NCBI GenBank assembly: GCA_016235555.1
Contig: JACRKC010000090.1
Span: 1 to 48,066, forward strand
DNA: 48,066 nt
Reading direction: 5' to 3'
Origin: Verrucomicrobiota bacterium
Lineage (GTDB): Bacteria; Verrucomicrobiota; Verrucomicrobiia; Opitutales; Opitutaceae
Shown: piece after piece, positions 9,060 through 17,653 of the stretch
Layout of the letters: the number at the start of each line of letters is the position of its first letter
Numbering within the stretch: position 1 is the stretch's first letter
Position numbers and translations under genes: made by a program
Notes under the pieces: generated by a model
The model's input: only the letters and a program-made list of their open reading frames with translations
The model's database searches: none
Told to the model about the DNA's origin: nothing

Positions 9060-11915
9060 TCAACGCCGGCGGTTGAAATAGACCACGGCATTCTTGGACT
9101 CACGGCCGGCGAGGATGAGATCGGGGCGGCCGTCGCCATCGAGATCGGCGGTCTTCAGATCGTAGGCCTCCTGTTTGTTGGCGGTGTCGATGTCGTGCGG
9201 TGTGAAGTGGCCGCGGCCGTCGTTCTCATACCAGCGGACGATGTGCGCAGTGTAAGATGCGACCGCTACGTCGACGTCGCCATCGCCATCGAAATCACCG
9301 ACCGCGAGCGCGTGGGGAGTGGCGAGTTCGGCGTCGATGACATGCTTCGTCCAGGCGGGCCCGGAGAACCAGAAGACGCCCTTGCCGTGGCCGCAGGCGC
9401 CGACGACATCGCGCCGGCCGTCGCCATCGAGATCGGTGGCCTTGAGGTTGGTCGCGCCTTTTTCCTGCGCGATCAGATGCTTCGTCCAAGGCGCATCGGC
9501 AGTCGCGCCCCGGCTCCACCACGTAAACGTGCCGCCGCCCGAGTCGCCGAGCAAAACGTCGCCACGGTCGTCGCCATCGATGTCGGCGAAATCGAGATAA
9601 TGCGGCCGGCCGTCGGTGCCGCCACGTGTGACGATGGCGCGCTGCGGGCCACCGGGCGCGACGAGATCGAACCACGCGAGGCTGTTTGCAAATGCCGGGC
9701 CGCTGATGCTGCCGGCGATCACGTCGAGGCGGCCGTCGCCGTTCACGTCGCCGGCCGCCAGGCCGTGGATGCCGTTGAGCTCGCGATCCACGACGTGGAG
9801 CCGCCATGGCGCGCCGAGGCGCCGCGGGTTTTCGAGCCAAGCGACGCTGAAGTCCGGGCCGGCCGGCTCGGGCCGCGGCGCGCCTTTCGCCTGAGCCACA
9901 CGGTATTCAATCCACGGGATGGTGTAGCGGCCGAGCGCGAGATCGGGGTGGCCGTCGCCGTTGGCATCGAGCGCGACGCAATAGAGCATCTTGCCGTCCC
10001 GGGCATCGAACAGCGTGTCGGTGCGCCAGTTTGAGAGCTCCACCGAAAACACCTTCGTCACGCCCATCGCGATGAGTTCGCGCTGGCCGTCACCGTTCAC
10101 GTCGATGGCCTCAACGCTCCAGATCGACTCCGGCAGCGGGAAAGCCCGCCGCTCCCACGCCACGGGCGAACGCGAGGGCGCCGGTGCGCTGCGCTCGAAC
10201 TCCGCGTTCGCCAAGTCGAGCCGGTAGATCATGCCCTCGTAGCCCACGACGAGGATCTCGCCGTGGGAATCCGTGGCGAACGACGCCACGCTCTCGGGCG
10301 CGGTCACCAGGTGCCGCAGCGACTCGAGTTGTCCGCCGCGCTGCGTGAGCCCGAAGATCATCCGCGAAGTGTAGTCGCCGAAAATGTAGACCCCCTCGAA
10401 CGACGGGGCGCGCGCGCCGCGATAGACGAAGCCGCCCGTGACCGAGTTGCCGTAGCGGCGGCGGTAGGCGGCGACCGGCGGCGTGAAGGCTTCGCCCTCG
10501 CGCCGGTGCGCGTTGGAGAATCGCTCGAATCCCTCGAAGACGTTCCATCCGTGATTCTCGCCCCGGCGCACGAGCGCCACCTCCTCGACGCGATCCTGGC
10601 CGACATCGCCGACCCAGAGGTCGCCGGTCTTGGCGTCGAAGCTGAAGCGCCACGGCTCGCGAAAACCAAGGGCGAAAATTTCCGGCCGCGCACCCGCCCG
10701 ATCGCGGAACGGATTGTCGGGCGGGATCGCGTAGGGGAGGCCCGAATCGCGACGGTCCACGTCAAGGCGGAGCATCTTGCCGAGCAGGAGCGAGAAGTCC
10801 TGGCCGTGGCCGTTGGGATCGCTCTGGGGTCCGGTGTCGCCCATGCCGAGGTAGAGAAAGCCGTCCGGCCCGAACTCAATGCAACCGCCCGTGTGGTTCT
10901 GCGTGACGCACGGAATCGCGAGCAGACGGCGCGAGGCGGCACCGGCATCCGCGCGAAAATCCCCCGCGGCGAATCGCTCCACCAGCGTCGTCAGGATTTG
11001 CCCGCCTTCGAAAACGTGGTGTTTCAGATAGTATTTGCGGTTGTCGCGAAAGCGCGGGTGAAACGCGACGCCGAGCAGCCCGTTGGGCCCGCGCTCGGAA
11101 AACACCTCCGTCGAAAGATCGGCGAACGGCGTCTTGGTGAATCCTTCGGCGGTGCGGTCCAGCCGCCAGATTTGACCCGACTGGTGCGCGGCGAGAAACG
11201 CGCCGTCCTCGCCCGGGATCGCGCCAAGCCACACGAGACCGAGGCGCACGTCGCCGGGCCGGCGCACGACGCTGTGCGGAAAACGCTGCGACTCGGAGAG
11301 GAGCGGCCGTAGCGCGGGGGGCCGCGCGAGCGTCGGAATGTCGTCCGGCATCCCGCGGTGCGCCGTGAGCGAGCTGGCCGGCTGCTTCAGGCTCACGAGG
11401 TATTCCACGAGATCGGCGAATTCGGGCACGGTGAGCGCCGCGTGAATGCCCTCGGGCATGAGCGACACCGGGCTCGGTCGCTGCGCCTTGATCTCCGCGG
11501 TCGTAAGGGTGACGAGCCGGCCATCCGCACCCATCAGGCCGAGAGCGGAGGCATCGGCGCGCTTGATGATGCCGACGTGCGTGGCGCCGGACTTCGTTTC
11601 GACGATGGTCGCGCCGTAGCCGACGGCGATGGTGGCATTCGGCTGGAGAATCGCGGTGATGAGGTCGCGACGCGGCAGCGCATCGCCCACCGAGAGCAGG
11701 TCGGGGCCAGCCTTGGAATTTGAGCCGTCCACCGAATGGCAGACGGCGCAGGCCCCCTTGCCGTCCGTGGCGAACAGCGCCCGGCCGCGTTCGGCGTTGC
11801 CGCCGCGGACGAGCGCCCAATCACGGTAGGCGCGGACGGGGACCTCGGCAGCGGAGGCCGCGGCCACGCATAGCATCGCCGCGAGTGCCGGCCGGAGGGA
11901 ACGCCCCGCCTTCAC
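9060..11915 (-). CDS. Cytochrome c / PQQ-type sugar dehydrogenase / VCBS repeat fusion
   Basis: A 951-residue exported protein joining three modules. A signal peptide is followed by a c-type heme site (CAVCH, residues 56-60) in a PVC-type cytochrome domain. A soluble-glucose-dehydrogenase-like beta-propeller follows (GPNGLLGVAFHPRF, NHTGGCIEFGPDGFLYLGMG, DPNGHGQD). About seven FG-GAP/VCBS repeats with calcium-binding DxNGDG or DxDGDG cores close the protein (for example DVNGDGQREL, DLDGDGRPDL). The likely role is periplasmic oxidation of a sugar or alcohol, passing electrons to the fused heme. Start: a GTG at 11915 overlaps the sulfatase stop codon in a GTGA junction and immediately precedes the signal peptide, indicating translational coupling. 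The PSD1 gene follows after 62 bases. Confidence 0.88.
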   Translation of the reverse strand: MKAGRSLRPALAAMLCVAAASAAEVPVRAYRDWALVRGGNAERGRALFATDGKGACAVCHSVDGSNSKAGPDLLSVGDALPRRDLITAILQPNATIAVGYGATIVETKSGATHVGIIKRADASALGLMGADGRLVTLTTAEIKAQRPSPVSLMPEGIHAALTVPEFADLVEYLVSLKQPASSLTAHRGMPDDIPTLARPPALRPLLSESQRFPHSVVRRPGDVRLGLVWLGAIPGEDGAFLAAHQSGQIWRLDRTAEGFTKTPFADLSTEVFSERGPNGLLGVAFHPRFRDNRKYYLKHHVFEGGQILTTLVERFAAGDFRADAGAASRRLLAIPCVTQNHTGGCIEFGPDGFLYLGMGDTGPQSDPNGHGQDFSLLLGKMLRLDVDRRDSGLPYAIPPDNPFRDRAGARPEIFALGFREPWRFSFDAKTGDLWVGDVGQDRVEEVALVRRGENHGWNVFEGFERFSNAHRREGEAFTPPVAAYRRRYGNSVTGGFVYRGARAPSFEGVYIFGDYTSRMIFGLTQRGGQLESLRHLVTAPESVASFATDSHGEILVVGYEGMIYRLDLANAEFERSAPAPSRSPVAWERRAFPLPESIWSVEAIDVNGDGQRELIAMGVTKVFSVELSNWRTDTLFDARDGKMLYCVALDANGDGHPDLALGRYTIPWIEYRVAQAKGAPRPEPAGPDFSVAWLENPRRLGAPWRLHVVDRELNGIHGLAAGDVNGDGRLDVIAGSISGPAFANSLAWFDLVAPGGPQRAIVTRGGTDGRPHYLDFADIDGDDRGDVLLGDSGGGTFTWWSRGATADAPWTKHLIAQEKGATNLKATDLDGDGRRDVVGACGHGKGVFWFSGPAWTKHVIDAELATPHALAVGDFDGDGDVDVAVASYTAHIVRWYENDGRGHFTPHDIDTANKQEAYDLKTADLDGDGRPDLILAGRESKNAVVYFNRRR

Positions 11916-13555
11916 TTGGCTTTCCGTTTTCCCTTCTTCGGCGCGGCGTCGGCGGCGCCCGCCGGAAGATCGGTGAGCGCAAGCGCCTTCGTGGCCTCGA
12001 GCTGGCGCTCCCACAGCGCCTCAAGTTCGCGAACCTTTTCGGGCCGGGCCGCCGCGAGGTTGTTCGACTCGCCGCGATCCTTGGCCAGATCGTAGAGCTC
12101 CCAGCCGCCGTTCTTGAGCGCGACGAGTTTCCAGTCGCCGGCGCGGAGCGCGCGGTTGCCTTCATGTTCCCACCAGAGGAAGTCGTGCGGCACGGTCACA
12201 TCCTTGGCGAACGCGGGCACGAGGCTGCGGCCGGGCGCGGGCGGGACGGCGTGGCCTTTGATCGTCGCGGGCTTGGTGGCGCCGGTGAGCTCGAGCAGCG
12301 TGGGCACGACGTCGACGAGGTGCGTCGGCGTGCGGCGCAGTTCGCCGCGCGCCTTGATGCCGGCCGGCCAGTGGGCGATGAGCGGGGTGCTGATGCCGCC
12401 TTCATGCACCCAGGTCTTATGGCGGCGGAACGGCGTATTGCTCGCGCTCGACCAGCCGGGGCCGAGGCAGAGGAACGTCTTGGCGGAGCCCATCGGCGCG
12501 GATTGGTCGTGGCCGTCGCCGCGCACCATCATCTCGGCGGAGGCGCCGTTGTCGGAGGCGAAGAGGATGAGGGTGTTTTCGAAGGCGCCCATCGCTTTCA
12601 GCTGCGCGATCACGCGGCCGATCTCCTGGTCCATGCGATCGACCATGGCGGCGTGGATGGCCATTTTGGCGGCTTGGAATTTCTGCTGCGACGGCGTGAG
12701 CGTGGCCCACGGCACCGGGCGGTTTACTTCATCGGGGCCGAGTTTCACGATGTCGTCGGGAAAGGCGTAGGGCGGACCGACATCGCGCTCGAACGGGGGC
12801 TTCGGGTGTGTGACGAGCCCGGCCTTTTGCTGACGCGCGTAACGCTCCTCCGACATCACATCCCAGCCGCGGGCATACTTGCCCTCGTATTTCGCGATGT
12901 CCGCCGCGGGCGCGTGCAACGGGAAATGCGGAGCGGTGAAGCAGAGGTAGTGAAAGAAGGGGCGGCCGGAGAATTTCTCGGCGTGCTCGCGCAACACGCG
13001 CACGGCGTGGCTGGCGGCGGCGGTGGTGACGTAGTAGTCGGGCGTCTGCACGTCGGGCACGCCGTCGATCAGGTTGCCGGGGGCTTTGAAGAAATTGTTC
13101 TGGCCGGTGCCGATGTCGAAGCTGTGGTCGAAGCCGTTCTCGAGCGGCTTGCCGTCGATGTGCCATTTGCCGGAGTGGTAATTGCGGTAGCCGAGCGGGC
13201 GGAGGAACTCGGTCACGAGCGGCGCCCACGACGGACGAATGCCGCGGTTGCCGCCGCCGCTGGGGATGCCGGGGAGGATGTCGCGGCGCACCTGCTGCGC
13301 GTAGTAACCGGTGGTGACGGCGGCGCGCGACGGCCAGCAGCGGGCGGTGTTGTAGGCCTGGGTGAACCGCAGGCCGCCGGCCGCGAGGGCGTCGAGATTG
13401 GGCGTGGCGATTTCCCCACCGTAGCAGCCGAGATCGGAGAAACCGAGATCGTCGGCGAGGATGACGAGGATGTTCGGGCGCGGGGCGTCGGCGGCGGAGA
13501 GGCGGGCCGCGGCGGCGAGCGCGAGGGCGAGGCAGAGAAGGCGGGCGCGGAGCAT
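11912..13555 (-). CDS. Secreted sulfatase (formylglycine-dependent, arylsulfatase-like)
   Basis: A 547-residue type I sulfatase that hydrolyses sulfate esters, probably on a polysaccharide. It has a signal peptide (MLRARLLCLALALAAAA), the metal-binding ADDLG block (residues 34-38), and the formylglycine signature CWPSRAAVTTG starting at Cys73, which an FGE enzyme must mature. FASDNGAS and HEGGISTPLIAHWPAG are further family blocks. The C-terminus is a basic tail (KKGKRKAK). The frame is open far upstream, but only ATG 13555 gives the signal peptide directly before DAPRPNILVILADD. It is the first gene of the minus-strand catabolic group, and its stop overlaps the next start by four bases. Confidence 0.95.
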   Translation of the reverse strand: MLRARLLCLALALAAAARLSAADAPRPNILVILADDLGFSDLGCYGGEIATPNLDALAAGGLRFTQAYNTARCWPSRAAVTTGYYAQQVRRDILPGIPSGGGNRGIRPSWAPLVTEFLRPLGYRNYHSGKWHIDGKPLENGFDHSFDIGTGQNNFFKAPGNLIDGVPDVQTPDYYVTTAAASHAVRVLREHAEKFSGRPFFHYLCFTAPHFPLHAPAADIAKYEGKYARGWDVMSEERYARQQKAGLVTHPKPPFERDVGPPYAFPDDIVKLGPDEVNRPVPWATLTPSQQKFQAAKMAIHAAMVDRMDQEIGRVIAQLKAMGAFENTLILFASDNGASAEMMVRGDGHDQSAPMGSAKTFLCLGPGWSSASNTPFRRHKTWVHEGGISTPLIAHWPAGIKARGELRRTPTHLVDVVPTLLELTGATKPATIKGHAVPPAPGRSLVPAFAKDVTVPHDFLWWEHEGNRALRAGDWKLVALKNGGWELYDLAKDRGESNNLAAARPEKVRELEALWERQLEATKALALTDLPAGAADAAPKKGKRKAK

Positions 13556-13628
13556 GGGGTGAAAAATTGGGGAGCCTCCCACGATGCCGACCGAGACCGG
13601 TCCGTCGATAGCGGATTGTGCGAGGCAG

Positions 13629-13737
13629 GCGCTGAGGGCGCATCTCAGTTTTCTGACTGAGGCGGGACGCCTCAGCCACGTGGACGAGGCGTCCCGCCTC
13701 GTCGATTGCAGAAGAGTGGGATGCCCCCACGCGCTGA
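13629..13737. repeat. J-family element, copy 1, with flanking direct repeat GCGCTGA
   Basis: Direct repeats GCGCTGA at 13629-13635 and 13731-13737 flank an element whose ends read gggcgcatctcag on the left and agtgggatgccccc on the right, forming an imperfect terminal inverted repeat. Inside sits a strong hairpin, GAGGCGGGACGCCTC with GAGGCGTCCCGCCTC (about 13659-13705). Related elements with different inner hairpins are at 24624-24796 and 34236-34367. Confidence 0.65.
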
Positions 13738-13769
13738 CAGACTGACCGGCGTCAGCTCTGTTGCCGGAC

Positions 13770-14711
13770 GTGAATTTGTCGCGTCTGCTCCTGGTCACGA
13801 TGTCACTCGGAATGCTCGCTTCCGGCGCCGCGCAGGGCGCGGCTATCCACCACGATTTCCTGCTCATCGATGAGGGACTCGCGCAGCTCCTGCGCATCAA
13901 CGAACGCGATCCGGCGAAAAACTGGATCGTGCCCATCGGGCATCCGCAGGCGCGCGATATGCAGCTCGTGGGCGGCGGCCGCGTGCTCATCGGGCACGAC
14001 GCGGGTTACGCGGAGTTCGACATTGCGACGGGCAAGGTCGTGAAAGACGTCGCCACCTACAAAGGCGTGACTGCCGCGCGCCGCCTGCCCAATGGTCACA
14101 CGCTGCTCGCCGGCGCGAAGCTCGCGGGCGAAACGAGCGTGGTCGTGCTCGAAGTCGATTCCGCGGGCGCGGTGAAAGCCAGGACGACTTTCCCCGGCAC
14201 CTATGTCCGCCTCCTCCGTGAAACCGCGCAGGGCACGTGGCTCATGATGAACGACTCGATGATCCGCGAAGGCGACCGCAGCGGGCGCATCGTGCATGAA
14301 TGGAAAGTGCCGGGCTTCGTCCACGCGTGGAAGGCCCTGCGCTTGCCCGATGGCCGCACGCTGGCGTCGGCCGGCTACGGGGCGTTCATGGTCGAACTCG
14401 ACGCGCAGGGCCGCGAGCTGCGGCGCTTCGCCGAGAAGGCGAAGATGCCCGCGGCGGTGAACGCGAATTTCTACGCGACGTTTCAACTGTTGCCCAACGG
14501 CCACATCGTGCTCGCCAACTGGCAGCAGCACGGACCCGGCCACGGCGCCGAGGGCGTGCAGCTCTTCGAACTCGATGCGCAGGCCCGGATCGTCTGGCAG
14601 TGGGGCGACCCGAAGATCATGTCGTCGCTGCAAGGCGTGCTGGTGCTCGACGGGCTCGACACGGCGAAACTGCACGACGAGCGCACCGGCGTGATGGCGC
14701 CGTTGGAGTGA
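13770..14711 (+). CDS. Secreted beta-propeller-like protein (PQQ-like repeats)
   Basis: A ~313-residue protein with an N-terminal signal peptide (LSRLLLVTMSLGMLASGAA) and repeated blade-like units such as VGGGRVLIGHDAGYAEFD, RRLPNGHTLLAGAKL, LRLPDGRTLASAGYGAF and LLPNGHIVLANWQQHG. The LPNGHTLLA/LPNGHIVLA pattern is typical of six- or seven-bladed propellers related to PQQ or arylsulfotransferase-like folds. The specific function is not clear. Start choice: GTG 13770 gives a normal signal peptide; TTG 13761 and ATG 13800 are alternatives. It diverges from the sulfatase group, so it may share its control region, which is occupied by a J-family element. Confidence 0.7.
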   Translation: MNLSRLLLVTMSLGMLASGAAQGAAIHHDFLLIDEGLAQLLRINERDPAKNWIVPIGHPQARDMQLVGGGRVLIGHDAGYAEFDIATGKVVKDVATYKGVTAARRLPNGHTLLAGAKLAGETSVVVLEVDSAGAVKARTTFPGTYVRLLRETAQGTWLMMNDSMIREGDRSGRIVHEWKVPGFVHAWKALRLPDGRTLASAGYGAFMVELDAQGRELRRFAEKAKMPAAVNANFYATFQLLPNGHIVLANWQQHGPGHGAEGVQLFELDAQARIVWQWGDPKIMSSLQGVLVLDGLDTAKLHDERTGVMAPLE

Positions 14712-14809
14712 GGGCCGGCAATGGCGCGCTCCGTTGGGTTGAAACGCTGGATTCAATAAACGCCGGACCTCGGAGCTGGCCTGGCGGGTTTGGGTGACTG
14801 TCGGGGTTT

Positions 14810-14865
14810 GTAGGTCGGGCTTTACGCCCGACACTCCGAAATGTCGGGCGTAAAGCCCGACCTAC
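14810..14865. repeat. REP-A hairpin, left flank of RAYT
   Basis: A 56-base near-perfect palindrome opening GTAGGTCGGGCTTTACGCCC and closing with its complement ending CCTAC. It lies five bases from the stop codon of the RAYT gene. Copies of the same family sit on the other side of the gene (15405-15460) and at 29081-29147. Confidence 0.85.
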
Positions 14866-14869
14866 ATGG

Positions 14870-15391
14870 TCAGCGCAGCCACTCGGGGAATGGCAGCGAC
14901 TCATCGGTCATTCTTCCGAACCACTCCCAATCGTCCGGTCCACAGAAATACCACGGCCACTTCCGGCCGGTCGGGATCAGGTTGGCGCGATAGGGGTTGA
15001 GGAAAATGTAGAGGAACGTTGGCAAACGTTCGTCTCCGTTGCGTAGATGATGGTCGTAGAAATTCTTCTGCCAGCTCACGCCCTGTTTTCGCAACATGGG
15101 TGCGAGGGGGCCTTTGAATTGGCGCATGGCTTCTGACAGATTTCCCTGCGGCCCGAGCGTGACAAGCAGATGGAAGTGATCGGGCATCAACACAGACGAG
15201 CGTAACTTCCAATACCCGGAGGTTTCGAGCTCATGGAGTCGAGCCTGCACCATCGTTGCAAGGGGCTCGCTGGTCAGCCCGGTCGCTGGTCGTTGGAGGC
15301 AGCCCGTGACGAAATAGTCGGCATCCGCTTGTGACCATCGACCCGTGCGCAGCGCGCCGTAACCGCGATAGATTTTGGGTTCCGTGTTCAC
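14870..15391 (-). CDS. REP-associated tyrosine transposase (RAYT, Y1/HUH family)
   Basis: A 173-residue member of the Y1_Tnp single-strand transposase family (IS200/IS605-like). The HUH metal-binding motif is HFHLL in VLMPDHFHLLVTLG (middle of the protein), and the candidate nucleophile tyrosine lies in FLYIFLNPYRANL near the C-terminus. RAYTs are single-copy, domesticated transposases that recognise a GTAG or GGAG tetranucleotide next to REP stems and are thought to spread REPs. Here the gene is flanked on both sides by REP-A hairpins with GTAG ends, the arrangement expected for this class. Start is a GTG at 15391. No transposon ends other than the hairpins are visible. Confidence 0.88.
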   Translation of the reverse strand: MNTEPKIYRGYGALRTGRWSQADADYFVTGCLQRPATGLTSEPLATMVQARLHELETSGYWKLRSSVLMPDHFHLLVTLGPQGNLSEAMRQFKGPLAPMLRKQGVSWQKNFYDHHLRNGDERLPTFLYIFLNPYRANLIPTGRKWPWYFCGPDDWEWFGRMTDESLPFPEWLR

Positions 15392-15404
15392 GACTGGATC
15401 GATT

Positions 15405-15460
15405 GCAGGTCGGGCTTTACGCCCGACATTTCAGAGTGTCGGGCGTAAAGCCCGACCTAC
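15405..15460. repeat. REP-A hairpin, right flank of RAYT
   Basis: The second REP-A copy beside the transposase gene, beginning GCAGGTCGGGCTTTACGCCC and ending with the complementary arm and CCTAC. It starts 14 bases upstream of the RAYT start codon. Confidence 0.85.
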
Positions 15461-15499
15461 AAAATAGAGAAGGAGGTCTCCGATCGATTGGTGACGGCC

Positions 15500-16243
15500 T
15501 CACTTCAACCACGGCGCCAGCGGCAGCTTTTGTTCGCGGAGCTGGGTGACGGCGAGTTCGGCGACTTTGGTGGCGCCGGCTTCGACGAAGTGGGTGTCGT
15601 CTTTGCGGCCGTCGGGGATCTTGGCGAACTTGCCCGGCTCGATCCACATGAAGAATTTTTTCGAGGGTTCATCGCCGGCGGTTTGCAGCCAGGCCATCGT
15701 GGCTTTTTCGAGTTCGAGCAGCGGGACTTTTTCGCTCGCGGCGACAGCCCGGATGGCGTCGGGGTAGGCTCCGTGGGTGGGTTGAAGCTGGCCGGCTTTG
15801 TCGAATTTGCGGCGGGCCGCGGGCGTGGCGAGGATGGGCGAGGCGTTTTTCGCGCGGACTTCGCGGATGAAGCGGCGGAGGTTTTCCGGGAAGGTGGTCT
15901 TCGGATCGGTGCCGCGCTTCGGGTCTTCGACCTTCTCGTCGTTGTGGCCGAACTGGATGATCACGAAGTCGCCGGCGTGGAGGTCGTCGACGATTTTCTG
16001 CCAGCGGCCTTCGTCGATGAAGCTCTTGGTGCTGCGGCCGTTCATCGCGTGGTTTTGCACCATCGCGGGATCTTGGAAGAACTGGCCGAGGGCCATGCCC
16101 CAGCCGCGCTCGGGGAGGTCGAGCGGCTTGTTGGCCATGGTGGAATCGCCGGCCAGGAAAATGCGCGGCGTGTCGGCGGCCGGCGCGGCGACGGCGGCGA
16201 GCCAGAGAGCGAGCGAGGAGCGAATGAGGCGAAGCAATTTCAT
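15500..16243 (-). CDS. Rhamnogalacturonan acetylesterase-like GDSL/SGNH hydrolase (CE12-like)
   Basis: A 247-residue exported SGNH hydrolase. After a signal peptide (MKLLRLIRSSLALWLAAVAA) come block I with the nucleophile serine (FLAGDSTMANKP), the Asn block (GHNDEKVED) and the C-terminal catalytic DDTHFVEAGA (Asp-x-x-His). This block pattern and length match family CE12, which removes acetyl groups from rhamnogalacturonan or xylan. A role in pectin-type polysaccharide use would agree with the nearby sulfatases and the LsrB/RhaS-like sugar transporter at 34.7-39.6 kb. ATG 16243 is chosen because it creates the signal peptide. It lies 11 bases after the threonine dehydratase gene on the same strand. 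Confidence 0.88.
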   Translation of the reverse strand: MKLLRLIRSSLALWLAAVAAPAADTPRIFLAGDSTMANKPLDLPERGWGMALGQFFQDPAMVQNHAMNGRSTKSFIDEGRWQKIVDDLHAGDFVIIQFGHNDEKVEDPKRGTDPKTTFPENLRRFIREVRAKNASPILATPAARRKFDKAGQLQPTHGAYPDAIRAVAASEKVPLLELEKATMAWLQTAGDEPSKKFFMWIEPGKFAKIPDGRKDDTHFVEAGATKVAELAVTQLREQKLPLAPWLK

Positions 16244-16254
16244 GGCGGAAAAAT

Positions 16255-17205
16255 TTAGCGCTCCATCCACGGCAGCTTGTCGAGGTCGACGTTGCCGCCG
16301 GAGAGAATGAGGCCGATGCGCTGGTGCGCCGGGTCGAAGCGGCGCTCGAGGATGGCGGCGTAGGGCACGGCGGCGGAGGGTTCGACGATGATCTTCACGG
16401 CCTCCCAAATGAGGCGCATCGCGGCGATGATGCCGGCTTCGCTGACCGTCACGATGTCATCCACGTGGTGCTGAACGATGTCGAAGTTGAGCTCGCCGAT
16501 AGTGGTGCGCAGGCCGTCGGCGATCGTGTCGACGTGGGTGAGCGGGATGCGCTGGTGAGCGCGGAAGGAGCGTGCAGCGTCGTCGGCGCCGGCGGGCTCG
16601 GTGCCGATGATCTTGATCGCGGGGCGGAGCGCTTTGGCGGCGATGGCGGTGCCGCTGAGCAGACCGCCGCCGCCGACGGGGGCGAGGATGAGATCGAGGT
16701 CGGGGACGTCTTCGAGCAACTCGATGGCGGCGGTGCCCTGGCCGGCCATCACGAGTTCGTCCTCGAACGGATGGATGAGCGTGCCGAGGGTTTTTTCGAG
16801 GAGTGCGTTGCACGCGGTTTCGCGGGCGGCCTGCGTGGGTTCGCAGAGGGTGATCTTGCCGCCGTAGGCCTCGACCGCGCGGATTTTCGGTTTCGCGGAA
16901 TTCGACGGCATGACGATGTGCGCGGGAATGCCGCGGAGCTTGGCGGCGCGGGCGACGGCGGCGCCGTGGTTGCCGGAGGAGTGCGTGACGACGCCGCGGA
17001 GGGCGGCGACCTCGGAGAGGGCGAAGACGGCGTTGGTGGCGCCGCGGGCCTTGAAGGCGCCGATCTTCTGGAGGTTCTCGCACTTGAAGAAGATCTTGCC
17101 GCCGCACTCGGCGCTCAGTCGCGCGCAAGTCAGGACCGGCGTGCGGTGGATGTGGGGGCGGATGCGGTCGTGCGCGGCGCGGATGGCGTCGAGATCGATG
17201 GGCAT
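16255..17205 (-). CDS. Threonine/serine dehydratase (PLP fold type II)
   Basis: A 316-residue catabolic-type threonine dehydratase or serine racemase relative. The PLP-binding lysine is in GAFKARGA (Lys52), the substrate loop is SSGNHGAAVA, and the phosphate-binding glycine loop is APVGGGGLLSG. There is no C-terminal ACT domain, so it resembles the short TdcB-like enzymes rather than feedback-inhibited IlvA. The predicted reaction is deamination of threonine or serine to 2-oxobutyrate or pyruvate in the cytosol. A serine racemase activity cannot be excluded from sequence. It precedes the acetylesterase gene by 11 bases and diverges from the VOC gene at 17253. Confidence 0.88.
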   Translation of the reverse strand: MPIDLDAIRAAHDRIRPHIHRTPVLTCARLSAECGGKIFFKCENLQKIGAFKARGATNAVFALSEVAALRGVVTHSSGNHGAAVARAAKLRGIPAHIVMPSNSAKPKIRAVEAYGGKITLCEPTQAARETACNALLEKTLGTLIHPFEDELVMAGQGTAAIELLEDVPDLDLILAPVGGGGLLSGTAIAAKALRPAIKIIGTEPAGADDAARSFRAHQRIPLTHVDTIADGLRTTIGELNFDIVQHHVDDIVTVSEAGIIAAMRLIWEAVKIIVEPSAAVPYAAILERRFDPAHQRIGLILSGGNVDLDKLPWMER

Positions 17206-17252
17206 GGTGCGCGCAGCTTGCGCGGCGGCGGGCGCGGGTGCAATCTCCGCGC

Positions 17253-17651
17253 ATGGTCAAAAAACTGCTCCACACCCGGATGCGCGTGAACGACATCGAG
17301 CGCTCCGTGAAATTCTACCAGGACGCGCTCGGCCTCACCGTGGCCCGGCGCAGTGTGTCGCCCCGCGGCGCACAAATCGTGTTTCTCGCGACTCCCAACA
17401 GCGACGAGGAGATCGAGCTCTGCCAGCTCCCGAACAGCCCAAGCGTGCAGGTGCAGCCGGACCTGATGCACCTCGCATTCGAGGTCGACGATCTCAAGGC
17501 GTGGGCGGCGGCGGCGGAAAAGCGCGGCTTCAATCTGAGCGACGGCCCGACCCCGACGAGCAGCGGCTCGGTCATCGCGTTCATCGACGCGCCCGAGGGC
17601 TACGAAATCGAACTCATCCAGCGGGCAGGTTTTCGCGACGCGAAAACCTAA
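17253..17651 (+). CDS. VOC family protein (glyoxalase I-like)
   Basis: A 132-residue single VOC-domain protein beginning MVKKLLHTRMRVNDIERSVK. The paired beta-alpha-beta-beta-beta units are recognisable: HTRMRVNDIERSVKFYQDAL and LMHLAFEVDDLKAWAAA, ending with GYEIELIQ. The His at position 7 and the Glu in YEIELIQ are at the usual metal-ligand positions, and the second unit has HLAFEV. Lactoylglutathione lyase is the nearest annotation, although many VOC proteins have other substrates. ATG 17253 is preferred over an upstream GTG. Its stop lies two bases from the end of the convergent glycosylase gene. Confidence 0.8.
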   Translation: MVKKLLHTRMRVNDIERSVKFYQDALGLTVARRSVSPRGAQIVFLATPNSDEEIELCQLPNSPSVQVQPDLMHLAFEVDDLKAWAAAAEKRGFNLSDGPTPTSSGSVIAFIDAPEGYEIELIQRAGFRDAKT

Positions 17652-17653
17652 CC

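Noticed and set aside
14712-15500. REP-A hairpins as simple terminators of the RAYT gene
   Set aside because: One lies upstream of the gene, a third copy is 14 kb away, and none has a T-run; the GTAG ends favour REP function.
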